From contig VZRS01009627.1 of the NCBI GenBank assembly GCA_013398055.1, forward strand, positions 124,001 through 188,000: a DNA stretch of 64,000 nt, in the 5' to 3' direction. This document shows positions 1 through 13,017 of the stretch, one piece after another (the first letter of the stretch is position 1; each line of letters starts with the position of its first letter). Made by a program: the position numbers and the translations under genes. Source of the stretch: Ifrita kowaldi. Lineage: Eukaryota; Chordata; Aves; Passeriformes; Cinclosomatidae. Below the pieces are notes generated by a model. It was not told the origin of the DNA. It did no database searches and was given only the letters and a program-made list of their open reading frames with translations.

Positions 1-2745
1 AAAGAAAGGGGGAAAAGCTACACTTTTAGAACTGTCTCACGTATTCCTTAACCATATTATAAAGGTCTGTTCAATACACCTCCACTTGCATAAAGAGTCG
101 TGGCATGTGTTGGAGATGGAGCTGAAGAACTGAGAATGCTGGCAAGCCAGGTGCTGATCCTTGAGCAAAGTTGTCTATAGTGACAGGTAAAAAAATGCAG
201 TTCTCTTTTATTGTGAAATACCACAGTGTAGACAGAAGGTTTAAGAAAAACAACTCTCCCTGACAATGAGGACGTGGATCTTGACCCCTTTTTCCCCTCA
301 GTGCTCTCTGACCCTGGTTTAGTATCATGAGTCTTCTTCTGTGAAGGTGATAACTCTGTGAGGAAGAAATAACAGAAACCACTAGGACTTCTCCTTGCAG
401 GGGGAGAAAAGTGCATAATGACATGTCTTGCATTGCGGTCTGTCACTGATGGTTTCATTGGAAGTTTTTATTGGAAAAGCTGTGTAGGGGGAATAAGCAC
501 TCCAGCAAACAGCTTGCCTGATACTTTAACTGTAAAGCATACAGAGAACAAATCTCTGACCGGTGAAAAGTGTTACTGAACTCTCACAAGATGTGTTTTG
601 TTTGTAATCTTAGGGTCTAGAAATATCAAATCTTCAAGTCTAGTACTTAACACTCTCCATGCCAACAAAATAGACTTTTAGTCTGGGATGGATTTTGTTA
701 TGAACAGTTTATAATCCATATCAAAATAAGGATTTATAAAGGAAGTGCTGACACAAATTTAGAACAGGATCCAATAAAAACCCATGACTTCTGGTGTGCA
801 GAAAAGTGCAGAAGGTCACAGCCCTTGTCTAAAGCCCCCCACCCCCAAAAGAACAAACAAAAAAAATTGTCTTATTGGAATGTACATAGATTTTTGTGAT
901 GCCAAAGGCAAGCAAGAGAGGGAATAATTGAACTTGGCCCCTAATAACAGCAATGCAAATGTGTTCCTCTGTGTGTTTTACAACCTTTTATTGTATATAA
1001 AGTGACATGATGTTACATTCTGGATTGTAAGAAACGGTTTTTGGATACACAATGTTAAGGAGAGAAATAAGATTTTATGGGTTAAATCAGAGTGAATGAC
1101 AGATGGAGGAGAAAAAACAATTTATTTAACGTTATCTGCACTCAAAAAAACCCAGAAATTGGGATGTGTTTCCTTGCTGGTTTTTCAACCAAACAGAATG
1201 TGTAGCAGTGGTGCTGTGTGGCAGGAAATTATCTGAAATAATGAACTGGTCAAATATGCTAAAACTGATACTCTTCTCATCAGTATCCAAAGTATGAAAC
1301 CTGCCAAAAAATTCTAATTGCACTATACTCTGTCCAAATTATTTTATTACTTGCCAAGAAGGGCTTTGAAATATTTGGCAGAGTCTTCTACGAGGAGAAA
1401 AATGAAACAAAAGGGAATGAAGCGGAACACAATAACGAAATACCCCTGCCCCCTTGAAAAATAGCAGGTTTGGGGAGTTAGCCCTTTCATGAAGAGCTGA
1501 TAACTCTATAACCCAAAGTAAATAACAAATCAGAAGTAATTTATCAGTAATTTATGAAACAAATTGGAGTCAGCTAAAAGGCCTTCCAAACTTAAAGGTG
1601 TTTCTTGTTAGAGCAGCTGCTTTAATACTGTGACAGTCACAAGGTGTGTTGATATTAAACATCAAATAAAGAATCTTGCCATATATTTACCTGGGTACAC
1701 AGCTATGATCCATGAAGTAATGTACAGAAATGTCACTGACTAAGCCAAATCTGAATTAAGCAATCATGACATAACTAAAGAAGAGTTTCAAGAGAGTTCC
1801 ACGAACTTGCATTGTAGCGTCAAGCAAAAAAGACCACAGTCCTTGTCTCTTTGTAAGAACAGTGAGTTAAATTGTTTTTCATCTGGGACTGGCCCACAAA
1901 GAAGTAAAATCCAATTTTTAAATTTTTTTTTTTCATTTCAAGGATTCAAGGCTCTATTTGCTGTAATTGTTCTTTTTGATATAATAAAGTGTGCTGAAGA
2001 TATTGTTTAGGCTTCCATACCTGTTAAACCCTTGATGTTGTATTTAGGGGATACCTTTGACCATAGTGTGACAGGTTGAAGGTGTTCTTTTGATAAGGTG
2101 GTTTTGACATCATTACTGCTTGTGATTCTTGCTTACCAAACAAAATTCACGGCAGGTTTAAGCTGTGCAGTCCTCCAAGGGAATCCCCTGCCTGGGCTCT
2201 GGTGCCTTGGCCACAGCCCTACTGTGTCTTCCATTTCCTCCAACACCTCTTCCTCTGTCAGGGCTGACAGTGGGAAGCACATTGTGTTTCTTGATCTGGT
2301 ACTCGTGTGCCAGTGAGGGTACTCCTGCAAGAGCAGGGAGCAATGCTGGCCACAGCCAGCTACCTCCACCTTTGCAGCTCCCAAGGGAGGCAAGAGGGCC
2401 AGAAACTGATTAGAGGATCCAGGTCAGAGATTTTGGAACTCTGAATTTGGCAGGCAAATGGAGAAGGAATGGATTTTTGCAGTATTGTGTTTTAAGACGC
2501 ATTTATTCATAACTATGAAAGCTGCAGACATATTGTGTTACTGCATCAGGATCTTGAGCAGATGTTTAGATTTTACAGAGAAGGGTGTATGGAGACATTT
2601 TCAGTTGTCCTTTAATTTTAGAAAAGGTCATTGTTACCTTTGGTTTTACATACTAACACCTACAGGGAGGCAATCTACTTCATTATGTCATATTGCTTGA
2701 ATATGAAGATTTTTTTAATTAGTTTTTTTTTTTTCCCCTGAATAG
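1..2745. other. Non-coding, mostly unique sequence
   Basis: AT-rich single-copy-looking DNA. No frame resembles a known protein, and the short open frames overlap each other on both strands as expected by chance. A GC-richer patch at about 2165-2410 is open in several frames at once, with no recognisable domain. No transposon end was recognised here. Confidence 0.6.
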
Positions 2746-2760
2746 ACAAAGTAAATCGAG
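2746..2760 (+). other. Candidate 15-nt microexon
   Basis: A long T/C tract (about 2723-2739) leads into AATAG ending at 2745. Fifteen bases later comes a near-perfect donor, GTAAGTG, at 2761. The bracketed segment is ACAAAGTAAATCGAG. One frame has a stop (ACA AAG TAA). The other two are open, reading CAA AGT AAA TCG (QSKS) and AAA GTA AAT CGA (KVNR). Its length is a multiple of three, as in many neural microexons. I cannot tie it to a gene, and in 64 kb such pairs also arise by chance, so this is a proposal only. Confidence 0.25.
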
Positions 2761-4935
2761 GTAAGTGTGTTGTCTCCTGCTATGACACTGGAGCTAATGT
2801 GTGTTGTTTGCAAGGAAGATTGGAAGGAAACAGTAGAGGAAACAGTGTAAGATTTCTCAGACTTTACCATGATGTGATCATAAGTTAACAGAAGGATTAT
2901 GTAACTGATCAGTTTATTTGTTTCATAGTTGCTTGGCTATCTCTAGTTTCCATATACATTTACATAGCAGGCTTGATGAAGCCAGGCAAATTGGTATGTG
3001 GAAAAATTGTATTACAGGGAAGGAATAATGTCATCTTAGTTTTCTAGTCATATGATTTATTAGTTTTCTTTTAAATCAAAAGGCCATATCAATGATGGCA
3101 TTGCCCCTGTGAAACACTGTGGGTCAGTGATCTCTGCCAGTCTCCACACTGTAAAGCACATGCACAGGGAACATCTACCTGTACATTTTAGTCCAGCTCA
3201 GAACTTTTGAAAAGAATCTACCAGTTGTCCACACTTACCTTGTTTTGATGTGCGTTGGCAAAAGGTCTTGGAGCAGGTGAACAGAATTCCTTTCTGATGA
3301 AACTTTGCTGGAAAATACACTCCAGCATTGCAGCTAATGCACTCCAGCTGCTAGAGGGCTTTCAGGCCATGGAACCTGACTGGTCCAAAGTTTAACAAAT
3401 AACCACCCAAACAAAAAAATCTGCAAGACCCGTAGTCCTGCCCCTCAAGTGCTTAATGTGTGGACTTTGGGTCCTCAACAGCAAATTTTTACCTTGAGAA
3501 GTCTTTCTGTTGGTTGTATGTGCTTATCCTTAGTAAAGATTGCTTTTAGAGAGTTCTAGTTTCAACTTTGAGATTGCATATTTCTGCTCAGAGTTTGGGG
3601 TCTGTGTTGCCTTCTTTTCTAATGTGATTGTGGATGATTAAGAAGCTTGAAGCTGTCTTGAAGAGGAAAATCAATCTTAAGGAAGATCCTTCAGTTTTAT
3701 CTATCTCTATTTTGCCACTGGTTTGCAAGACACAAGAAAGAAACCTGTAGAAAAATATAAAATCAAAGTTACTCTGTTCTTCAGTAAATATTTAAGAGAT
3801 ATTTTTTGTGGAATCTGATCCAAGACACATATGTATGCCTAGATTAGATACTGTTCAGAGATAAAAACTCTAGACACTGTGTTTCCAAATAATAGAACAA
3901 TACTCAGTCCCATTGAACTTAATCAGATGCCACACAGGAACGGGGGTCTGCACAGGCAGATGCTGCTGTAAGGTCTGGTCTTAAAACGCTGAAGATGCTG
4001 ATTCAGAGGGTGTGGGTGAGCATCCAGGCAAAAATATATGTCTTCCCACCTTGGCCTATGTCATAGACTGTGATCTCTGCTGCTCATGTCACAATGCAAA
4101 AGAGTCGCTTTTCTGTGGTTGTGATCACTGTTCTTTCCGAAATAAAATATGGTGCCTGTTTCCATGCCTCCATGAGCCTTCTTTTGCTGGAGTCAAGTAA
4201 TGAGAAAATATGCGGGATTGTAAATTAAATGGCTTGAGAGCTGGGATCCCTTTAAATATTTTTTAAATTTCTCCCCATTCTGGCACAAGGCAGATGTGTA
4301 GGTGAGTCCAACAAAAACATGGAATATACAAATATTATTTAACATAAGTCTTGCGGGTCCCAAATTCCCAACAAGATGCATCAGACGCAATAGTTAGCAC
4401 TTTATATCCTTACAGTGGAAAATAGCAAGAGCTGAGATTATCCTAAATGATGATTATTCTAGCTCTTTAGATCTCTGTCTGCAGAGGAACTTGTAGAGTC
4501 TCATTGTTTCTGAAAGTAAGTGCAGTGTCTTTTAGTAGTGTAAACATGGAATTAAGATTCTCACAGCAGGTATCTGAGACTAACAAGTTGGTTTTTTTTC
4601 TCTAAAATTTGCCAGTTACGATTTTGGAATGGTGCTATGACTTCTTTTGTTGAAATGCTGTTCAACTACATTTAAAAATCTGCACTTCTAGTCATGGGAA
4701 TAATTTGGTTTTAGCAAACATTTGGCTTGAGTTGTTACTGATGGAGTTTTATATATGAAAATATAAAGCATCTAGTTTATTATAAATGTAAAGTCCAAAT
4801 GATTTATAGCCAGCGTCTAAAACATGATTTAAGACCTTTTGATTCCTTACCAGTTCTGGGATGGTTTGGCAGGTAGTCAAGTCTCTGATTAAAATTTGAG
4901 CAATCCGTGTTTTAGCCTATACCTCTCTGTCCTAG
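2761..4935. other. Non-coding sequence between the two microexon candidates
   Basis: AT-rich unique sequence with no coding region recognised. The stretch at about 3905-3990 has a phrase like 'agtcccattgaacttaat' followed by a GGTCTGGTCT end. This faintly recalls the ancient reptile/bird repeat seen more clearly at 39033 and 44050, but it is too eroded to call. Confidence 0.5.
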
Positions 4936-4958
4936 TGAGAATGGAAAGACCACTAAAG
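4936..4958 (+). other. Candidate 23-nt microexon
   Basis: A pyrimidine-rich run, ACCTCTCTGTCCTAG, ends at 4935. The segment 4936-4958 ends in ACTAAAG and is followed by the donor GTAAGAAA at 4959. Two frames are open, reading ENGKTTK and RMERPLK after the partial codons. It lies 2.2 kb downstream of the 15-nt candidate on the same strand, so the two could belong to one gene. The length is not a multiple of three, so inclusion would shift the frame. No homology is recognised. Confidence 0.22.
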
Positions 4959-7900
4959 GTAAGAAACTGTCAGTAGAGGTCTCGTCCTCAGCCCTCCTGA
5001 AGGAAGCAAATGGAATAAGAGAGGGCATCCCTGGTTGCTTTTTGCAAGCTTTTAGCTGTAAAGTAAGAGCATGGTCTTGACCCAGCTGCTTCTCCTGGGA
5101 TAGCTCCTGGAATTCCCTGCAACACCTTCTCTGTCCATATATCTGGGTTTCTTAAAGGGAGCTCATCCTAGGATCCCTGGTGCTGTCTCCCTGTGAGGGA
5201 GATCAGCTCTCCCAGACAAGAGATTTGAGATTTGTGTCTCATCAAGAACATTTGGTTCACTGAACAGGACAAAAGAAAAGATGTGATGATGAACAGTGAG
5301 TACTATAGAACCAAATATCTGGGCCATGGGTTGTAGTTGTATGTATGTTCCACATGGATGTCTTTTAGTATGTATTTATGTATATACAGCTATAGCAGTA
5401 TATATATATATATATATATTTCTGGTGTATTACAGGCACTTAGCCTGTTCTTTGTAATCTTTGTAAATTGACTTTTCTGTGCAGTGGGTTTATTCATATT
5501 TGTCTAACACGATTTTTTTTTGCAATTAGTACTGGATATTGTGAGAGACAGCACATTAACATGGGATTTGGTCCATCATAGCCCTTTGGATAGACCTGAG
5601 AAGCTAAGAAACATCACAGGAAAACAGGTGCCACAAGCGTTACTCATATGTTTGATAGGGAATTGCCAAGTTTCTTGTTTTCTCTTGTCAAGCTCCCTGT
5701 ACCAGTGAAAGTTTTAAATGGCAGGATTTTAGGACTCACTTTGTGTATGTGAATCTTTCATATAGTGAAGAGAAATTTGATGTAACTGCGGAATTCATCC
5801 CTACATCAATGAAAATATGTGGTTTGGGTCTAAAATGATAGATGAACTTGAATATAACTTTAGGCAAAACAAAGTAATGTTTCAAGAAAGACAAAGGAAA
5901 GAGAAAGGATACAATGAACATGCCAGTTTCTTGTGAAATCAATAAAAATAATTAATTCTTAGATAGCATTTAAAATACTTCTAGTAAGTAAATGGGTCCT
6001 TGCCTTTATACTAGCTGGCACCAGTCTAGATAGATGCATTTTAACACCTTATGAATCTAATCACCCAATTTTGAGAAGGCAGTATTTATTCTATTTTTAG
6101 ACTCTTGTTTGCACCTCTGAAGACATGATCACGTAATACTGGTTGCACTGTATGCCAGAGCTGTGGAATCACTCCCAGTCCTTTCCTTACATCTTTTTCT
6201 GATGCCTAGATTCCTATTTGGAGGAAAAATGTCCCAACGTATTATGAATATATTGCCCCAAAAATGGTTAGTGACTCTATGTAGTCTCCATTTTTATCCT
6301 GCAAGGGGTAAGTGGAAATCCTTTGGGTGTGTGTAATGTACGTGAATGCTTTGGACTATTGCATAGCACTTCAGAATGGTTCCTTGCTCATTTTCTCTAG
6401 CCAACTACTTGTAGATCTTTGCAGATTTTAGAGCTAAAAAAAGCCTGCAAAACTGTAAACATGTTCAGTCATGTGGGAATCTATCAATCTAGTACATCTT
6501 GGAAATGCAAACCATATTTTGAAGGAAAATGATAAATGAGAAGACAGTATGAAGCTAAACCTAAGATTGCACTTGAGGTTTGCTTAGTCCTTTCTTGGCA
6601 AGCACTTAGATCTTTTCTTCTGCTGCTCCATATCTGTGGTGCCAGCTGTGTGAATCCTTCTTTTCCATGTTGCATTTTCCTCCTGTAGGCTGGCATTCTT
6701 TTTTGAGAAAATCAGTAGAACTAAAAGGGACGAGGGGGAGTTATTGACTTGTCTTCTGATGGCAAGATAGAATCTTTATGTGTGTCTGCCCAGTTTGAGA
6801 AATGCTGGCTTGGAAATAGAAGGGTGGATAAGAAGTGCTAAAAGTGCTAAGTCCCCACGTCATGGGGAATGTTTTAGGCCATTTCCCCTGGAAAACACAA
6901 GTTACATCATCTATCATGTCTGTAGTCTCTCCTTCTCACTTTTTCTTTCTTCCTGAATCTTTCTACTTCACTTTAGTTTCTTTGCTCATTTTATTATTAG
7001 GCACTTTTACAGGAAACAGGATTTATGGTCTCCTTTTGCTAATAAATGTTAAGGAATATGACTTAAACTGGAGAATACACAGCAGGAGATGATGAGCTCT
7101 TAATAAACAAATATCCTGTTTTCATGCAAATATTCTTAGTAACGCAAACAAAACAAAGCAGAGGAGGAAAGGCAGCCAAAGTGTTATACAAGCTGTGTAG
7201 TAATTAAATAAGAGGGATTTCAGAATTTTCCAGAGGGCAGGAAGAGTTTCAAGTTATCCTTCAGACTTTTCCAACTCATTCCTTCAGATGGTTTTGACCC
7301 ATAATGTTGGATAGAGGGTTGGGAAAGAAGAATTGGAATATTGACAAAGCAACCTGAGAACTTCACAAAATTCTCAGTGCCTTGTCTTGTTCCATATCTT
7401 CTCCTCAGTGAGAGACTGACCTTAGAACTTGGCAGACTATACTGCTTGAGGATTTTGGAGTTTTTAAGAAGTTTCTAAGGTCATGTTGTTGTCCTCATTC
7501 TGGTGAAAATACCGTCTTCCTCCACAGCCATAAACAGGATTGTATCTGCAAAAGGTATTGACTTACTTAACATTGTGTTTAACATTGATCCATATTAACC
7601 TGCTGGAATGGAACTTAAAAGCTTTACTGATGGTGTAATAGTGGCATGAAGTCTGGGGAGTGATTAATGAGAAGGGAAAATGTAGATCATCTGGTCATCT
7701 GGATGCAGCAAGTAGTGTGTCTGAATATGGCCAAATACCTCTTACATCCACCAGCCAAGGGGACAGCTCTAATTACAGGAGAAGGGTCTCCAACTTGGAA
7801 AGAGTCAATAAAGAATTGGGAATCAAAATGGATAATACCTGATTGCTACCTTCTGGACTACTGCTGTGGCCAAAAGAGCTCATATGATCCATCTACAAAT

Positions 7901-8439
7901 AAGCAAAGAAATACAGGGTCTTGATGCAATGTTTGTTGGGTTTTAGTGTGCCCCAACATCACTAATTCAAGTTGGATGGTTAAAAGCTGATCAGAAAACA
8001 AATGTCAGGATCAAGGAGGGGTTAGGAAACATGTGTGTTTTATATTTATGTTTATACTGTTTTTCCTGACTATGAGAAGCTTAATGTGTATTTCAGTCTG
8101 TGCTGATGCATACTTCTAAGGTGAATAAAACTTGAAAATTGGAGTCGCAGGTCCAGCAAAGAAAGCTGTTAGAAGATCCAATGACTGCAGGTTTGATACC
8201 TGGATAAACTTAGATTAGAAAGGAAATGCACAGTTTTAGTTACCACTGGAAAAATTTTCTAGAGGATGTTGTGGAGTCTGCCATGCTGCTAATTTTTACA
8301 TCACAATTGTGCACTTTTACAAAAGAGAGCCGAAATATTCACATTCATCCAAAGTATATTTTTTGTTCTTTGGATTAGCTGCACCGAAGACAAAAATTAG
8401 TGTTAGTTTTTGCACACTTTGGATCCAGAAAGCCTTGAC
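4959..8439. other. Non-coding unique sequence
   Basis: No gene or recognisable transposon was found apart from the short TA array listed separately. Open frames here are under 90 codons and featureless. Confidence 0.55.
5399..5419. repeat. (TA)n microsatellite
   Basis: About ten uninterrupted TA units within an AT-rich stretch. A simple sequence repeat with no sign of function. Confidence 0.9.
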
Positions 8440-8644
8440 CCAGACTTCGGGCCCAAATTAATTTCTGAACTTTTGTGGCTAGTCCATATCTTGCTGGTGG
8501 CTCAAACCAAAGCTTAGCTCATGAGCATGCTTGAATTTCAGAAACAGTCATTTATATAGCCAAAATTTCCAGCTGGCTCCAGACTTTCTATTGTGTTGAA
8601 ACAATATCTGGCTTCAGCTATCTTTAAATTTGGGCAAAGTCTGG
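8440..8644. repeat. Old inverted-repeat (MITE-like) element
   Basis: The left arm 8440-8459 reads CCAGACTTCGGGCCCAAATT. The right arm 8626-8644 is close to its reverse complement (AAATTTGGGCAAAGTCTGG), differing by a small indel and a few changes. The weaker match continues a little outside both arms. An interior of about 165 bp joins them. This is what an eroded non-autonomous DNA transposon or a palindromic repeat looks like. I see no intact target duplication and cannot name a family. Confidence 0.45.
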
Positions 8645-9797
8645 ATTTGAACTTCACAGCTTCAAAGCTTCTGTTTTTTCTACCTCATGTGCTACCCTCA
8701 TGGGATCGCAGGCATATACCATGAGTACTGATTTATAAATGCCACATAGTTACAGACTTTTCAAGGGGGATAAGGTCTTCTATTTGCTGAAATGATGCAA
8801 AACATTTATCAGTTTATTTCCAAAACATCTGTACCATCTTTGGAAAGAGCATAGGACAGATATAACTCACTGAGGTTGTTATATCATTACAACACCATCT
8901 TCTTTCTTTTTTCATATATACTCAGAGAAGGAACTATCTTTAAAAACAATAATTTCTTGGAAGTTTATGTTTGCAACTAAACTAAATTTGTTTCAGTCAA
9001 TAGTGTGATGAGAACACCACCTAGAAGAGCTTAGTGGTGTGATCCAGGTAGGTGTAGGTGTAGCAGGACTTTTCAGAGGCTTGAAGCTGAGGTACAAACT
9101 CAACTAGTCTGGAGCATGGACAGTGGATGAACAGCCATCCTGACAGACACATGCACAGATTCTTCTCCCTCCTTTGGGCACCACTTCCTCTGAAATTTTT
9201 CATATTTCTAATATTAAGAAAAAATCATTGCTTGACTATTCTTCATCTCAAGAAAATAGCTGAGACTAGTAGATGCTGGGCCAACAAGTCCAGGTCCCTA
9301 AAACTGACGGCCAAGTAGATATGGAGATGTTTAGTTTAGATGGCTCTCAAATACCATCTGCTGTGTAGGCCCCTTGGCTGTGGGTGCCATGGCCTCAACG
9401 AGCTTCAGACCTCATGGTAGAAGACAGAATGTCACCACTACACAGTCTCTTCTGTTTCTCTGGTGTCCTTGTTTCATTTAAGTGATGCTTAGGCAATGTT
9501 TGCCTCTTGATGGGCATTTTAACCTGAGTTCTTGAAGTGAAGATTTATACTTGAAAAAAAGTTTCTTACATCATCAGGTACTAATGGCTACTAAAAAACT
9601 TCTTGGAAACATTATTTTGGAAGTTTTGAATTTATCAAAGTGCACTGACCTCTAAAGTTTCAAGACATAGTGACTTGGGAAAAGGTTTTATTTTGCAATC
9701 TAGGCCATAATCATTTGATACATTTCCTTTAAATTCTGATTAAGAGTCCTTATGCTAATATCTTCCTTGCTTTCACTTTTTAAAGCTATAAAATCTA

Positions 9798-9849
9798 TTT
9801 AATTCCTCTTATCCCATTTAATTTCTTTTATCCCATTTAATTTCTTTTC
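9798..9849. repeat. 19-bp tandem repeat, about 2.7 units
   Basis: Units of the type TTTAATTTCTTTTATCCCA occur at 9798-9816 and 9817-9835, with a partial third unit to 9849. The first unit differs at two bases. Confidence 0.8.
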
Positions 9850-10949
9850 TTGCAGAAAAGAAATACAAATATATTATATATTTCAGTATATAGTCCTGAT
9901 GATTATATTTTCTTATGATCTGTTATTGACGTATATTTGTATGTATTTTATAATCCTGCTTGAAGGATCAATATTGTTTCCTCTGTGGCATGAGAAAACA
10001 CTGAATTTTGATTGCCAGATACCCCTGCACATCCAGTAGAAAAATGTTGCCATATAGCACGTTCAACTTTGCTCTCTTCCCCATTGGACTGGAAAATATT
10101 GTAATAACTTCAGTATTTTAAATACTGCCAGGACAACTACGGGCATTGCATGCTTTCAAAAATTCAAATAAAACACATAATTTCAAGTTAACCCAAATTT
10201 TAGTCATATAAACATTTGATTAGGAATGAGTAAAACCTTAAACAAGAATGAAAAAATGAATACAAAGCATCTGTTACACAGTTTATGTAACTTGATCTGT
10301 GGTAGATTTAAGTTCTGTGCTGAGGTTTATATAAAATTGCATGTCTGATTTAAAGGGACATTATGCACTTTAAAATTTCTGTATTAATAGAGTTTGTAAG
10401 TGCCAGGTGCCAGGTGTTGTTGGTTTTTCACTTCAGTGTGTTCCCTCAGTTCTCTTGGGTATTAATATTTGACTTGCTCTTGTGGAGGAAGATCTCTGCC
10501 CGTGGCTTGTATGTCCTGCTTTGCACTTTTGTAAGTCATTCCCCAAACACTGGCCTTTGCAGTAAAAACATCGGCTGAAATACTACATCCACTTTCTTTC
10601 ATCCACCTTTCTTTCTAAAAGATTTAAAATAAGGTTTTTTTTAAAAAATTTCAGATTGGTGGCTTAAGCAGACTGAAATTTCCTTAAGCTGAACTCCATG
10701 AACCCTTGGATTTTTTTCCACAGATATTTATACCAGAAAGGATGCATTTGGTATTTGTTTTCTGTCCTTTCGAAAATGTATTTCTCTTCCGGTGACTTGG
10801 AAATGTAGTCCAGAACTCTTTGTCCAAATATAAGATGTTAACTTTGGCCCTCAGAATATGCATTCCAGTGTAATTTTTGTGTGACAGCTTTTGTCATTTG
10901 GTTTAATGGCTTCTGGACCTACTCTTGGAAGCCAAGACTGATCTTCGTG

Positions 10950-11225
10950 TCATTGATGGAAAATGTACATAACTCTCTTGAAAACAGATGAAGATCTAAA
11001 CTGGCCCTTTGGTGAAAAGCTGCCTGTTTTGGAGATCATTATTTTTTCAGGGTTGTGAGGTATTCTGCTAACATTTAATTTCTGTTTAGGGAATCTGTAA
11101 TAACCTTGTTGTTTTGCTTGATCTGCTTTCTCTAAGAATTGTTGTACTGACTCCCCTGGAGCCCATTCAAATGCTTTTAGCACTACTTTTTCAAGATTTT
11201 TCTTTTTAAGATGATGGTCCTGCAT
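10950..11225 (-). other. Coding-like open frame, 91 codons, unidentified
   Basis: This minus-strand frame is rich in Lys, Gln and Glu and contains the helix-like stretch APGESVQQFLEKADQAKQQ. The spacing of Gly-Glu and Phe-Leu faintly recalls capsid segments of retroelement Gag proteins, but that is an impression and not an identification. There is no zinc knuckle, no neighbouring LTR and no adjoining frame. A chance frame is the leading alternative, and an eroded retroelement fragment is second. Confidence 0.12.
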
Positions 11226-12896
11226 GATTGCAAGGGTGATGTGAGAGCTGGTGTTCAGGAATGCAGAACAGTTTGAGTATGTTTTGATTCAATGTGCCTA
11301 ATACCTCCCTCTTTCTTCATCTTGCTTTTTGAATATGTCAAAAACTCCCCTATTATTTGATGTCTCATTATATGATGTTGCTGTTTGCTGGATGGTTTGT
11401 TACTCTCAAGGTCACTCCAGTGTGCTGTTGCCCCACATCTTGATTGAAGATAAATAGGTTTGAAGAAAGAGAAGGAAACACACCTCCAGACACAAATTTC
11501 TCAAATTTTTTGAGTCTTATATTCTATTTTTGAACATTAATTCTTGTGCCCTCAAACACACCAAAGCTTTTCTACAATGCACTCTTTATTTATTATCCTG
11601 TTAGCTCCTCTGCTATCCCTGCCTCCATTTCACCTCCAGAATGAACATAGTTAATCTTTGAGTAATTGTCCTTCCCTCCTCATTGATATTCTCAGTGAGT
11701 TTTCTGGAACTAAATTAAAATTTGTTATTCTCCCCTTTGGAGGCTCCATCTGCTTGTTTGTTTCTCTTTTCAAACCAACCTCTTCCTTTGCTCCCTCCCT
11801 GTGTGGACCTGGGCAATACATTTAATATCTTCTCTTACTAGGGCATTTCCAGAAGAATATTTGTCTTCCCTTCCTTTGGAAATACTTATTTTTGAAAGCT
11901 TATCTCTAATACCCATATGAAAATGTTAAATATTGGGCACAGATGAGAGCAGCCAACATTTTCTTACTTATTGAGTGTTATTCATAAAAACCAAAAATCT
12001 TGATGTCATATTTGTGCATTGTATCTGCATTTATATAATTGTTTCTTAATATTGATGGATGTTCTTACCTGTTGTGTCTGATAAAGAGGATGTGGAAGAG
12101 AAAGAGAGAAAGGCAATGAAGAGTCATTTTTTGTATAAGAATTATCAAATGTATACAGCTCTGCAGATGATGCAGGAAACAGAAGGGTAAAGGCCTATAA
12201 ACTGACAAATTTGATGGAGAAGGGAGCAAAATAGGCAAAGATTGCTTGTTGTCTCTTCTAATATAAGAAAGAGGGCTTTAAATGCAATGGCCAGCAGCAG
12301 GCTCAAAACCATCCACAGGGAGCAGCTTCACATAAAGGAGTACTCTGGCTGGGGACACTGGATGCTTAAAATTGACTTGGCTTTGAAAGGTAATCAAGTA
12401 AACTCATTGAAGAAAAAGAAAGATTGCTGTGATTGGATTCTGGTCAGGTAGATACTGTTTCTCACCACTAGAAATTGTGAGTGCGTTGGGGAAAATACCA
12501 CTTCATGCTTACCTAGATAACTGCTCATGGCTACAGGAGGACACAACATGCTGGGTTGGAAGGGAGAATTAGTCTCACTCAATTTATGCCTTACCCAGAG
12601 AAATTTACTTTTTTTGCTACCTCTGTTGCTGAATTTTAAAATATTCAGCAAGTAACCTAAGCCAAATTTTGCCAGAAGGCTCTAACTTACTGTATGTAAT
12701 TCCTGTTTTCTGCAAGGTCTTATACCACCTTGTGGTTTATGTTGCTTATATTGGTTGTCCCTGAAGGAGCGTATCAACATTTTTTTGCCTTCCCTTCTCT
12801 GCTTCCACATTTCCATTGGGCAATTTCTCCTGCCTGCTGTATCTGTTTCCATCCTTGGTATCTGGCCAAGGAGGCCCAGTTGCACTCCTGATTTCT

Positions 12897-13017
12897 CTTA
12901 CAAAATGTCTTCATCCCTCAGTCTCTAGCTAGTCTCCATCCTCACATTTCCAAACTTCTTATAAAATGTCTTCACCCCTCAGTCTCTAGCTGGTCTCCAT
13001 CCTCACACTTCCAAACT
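12897..13017. repeat. 61-bp tandem duplication
   Basis: Copy 1 is 12897-12957 and copy 2 is 12958-13017. Both contain AAAATGTCTTCA(T/C)CCCTCAG and CATCCTCACA(T/C)TTCCAAACT. About four substitutions separate the copies, all transitions, so the duplication is not brand new. Confidence 0.9.

Larger units (their letters stand above)
8645..12896. other. Non-coding unique sequence
   Basis: No recognisable gene. It holds a small 19-bp tandem repeat and one coding-like minus-strand frame, both listed separately. The rest is AT-rich with scattered poly-T runs. Confidence 0.55.

Noticed and set aside
3238..3265. 28-nt minus-strand segment between TCCAAG and AAG|GTAAGT
   Set aside because: Good donor but a mixed, weak pyrimidine tract; ranked below the plus-strand microexon candidates and likely chance.
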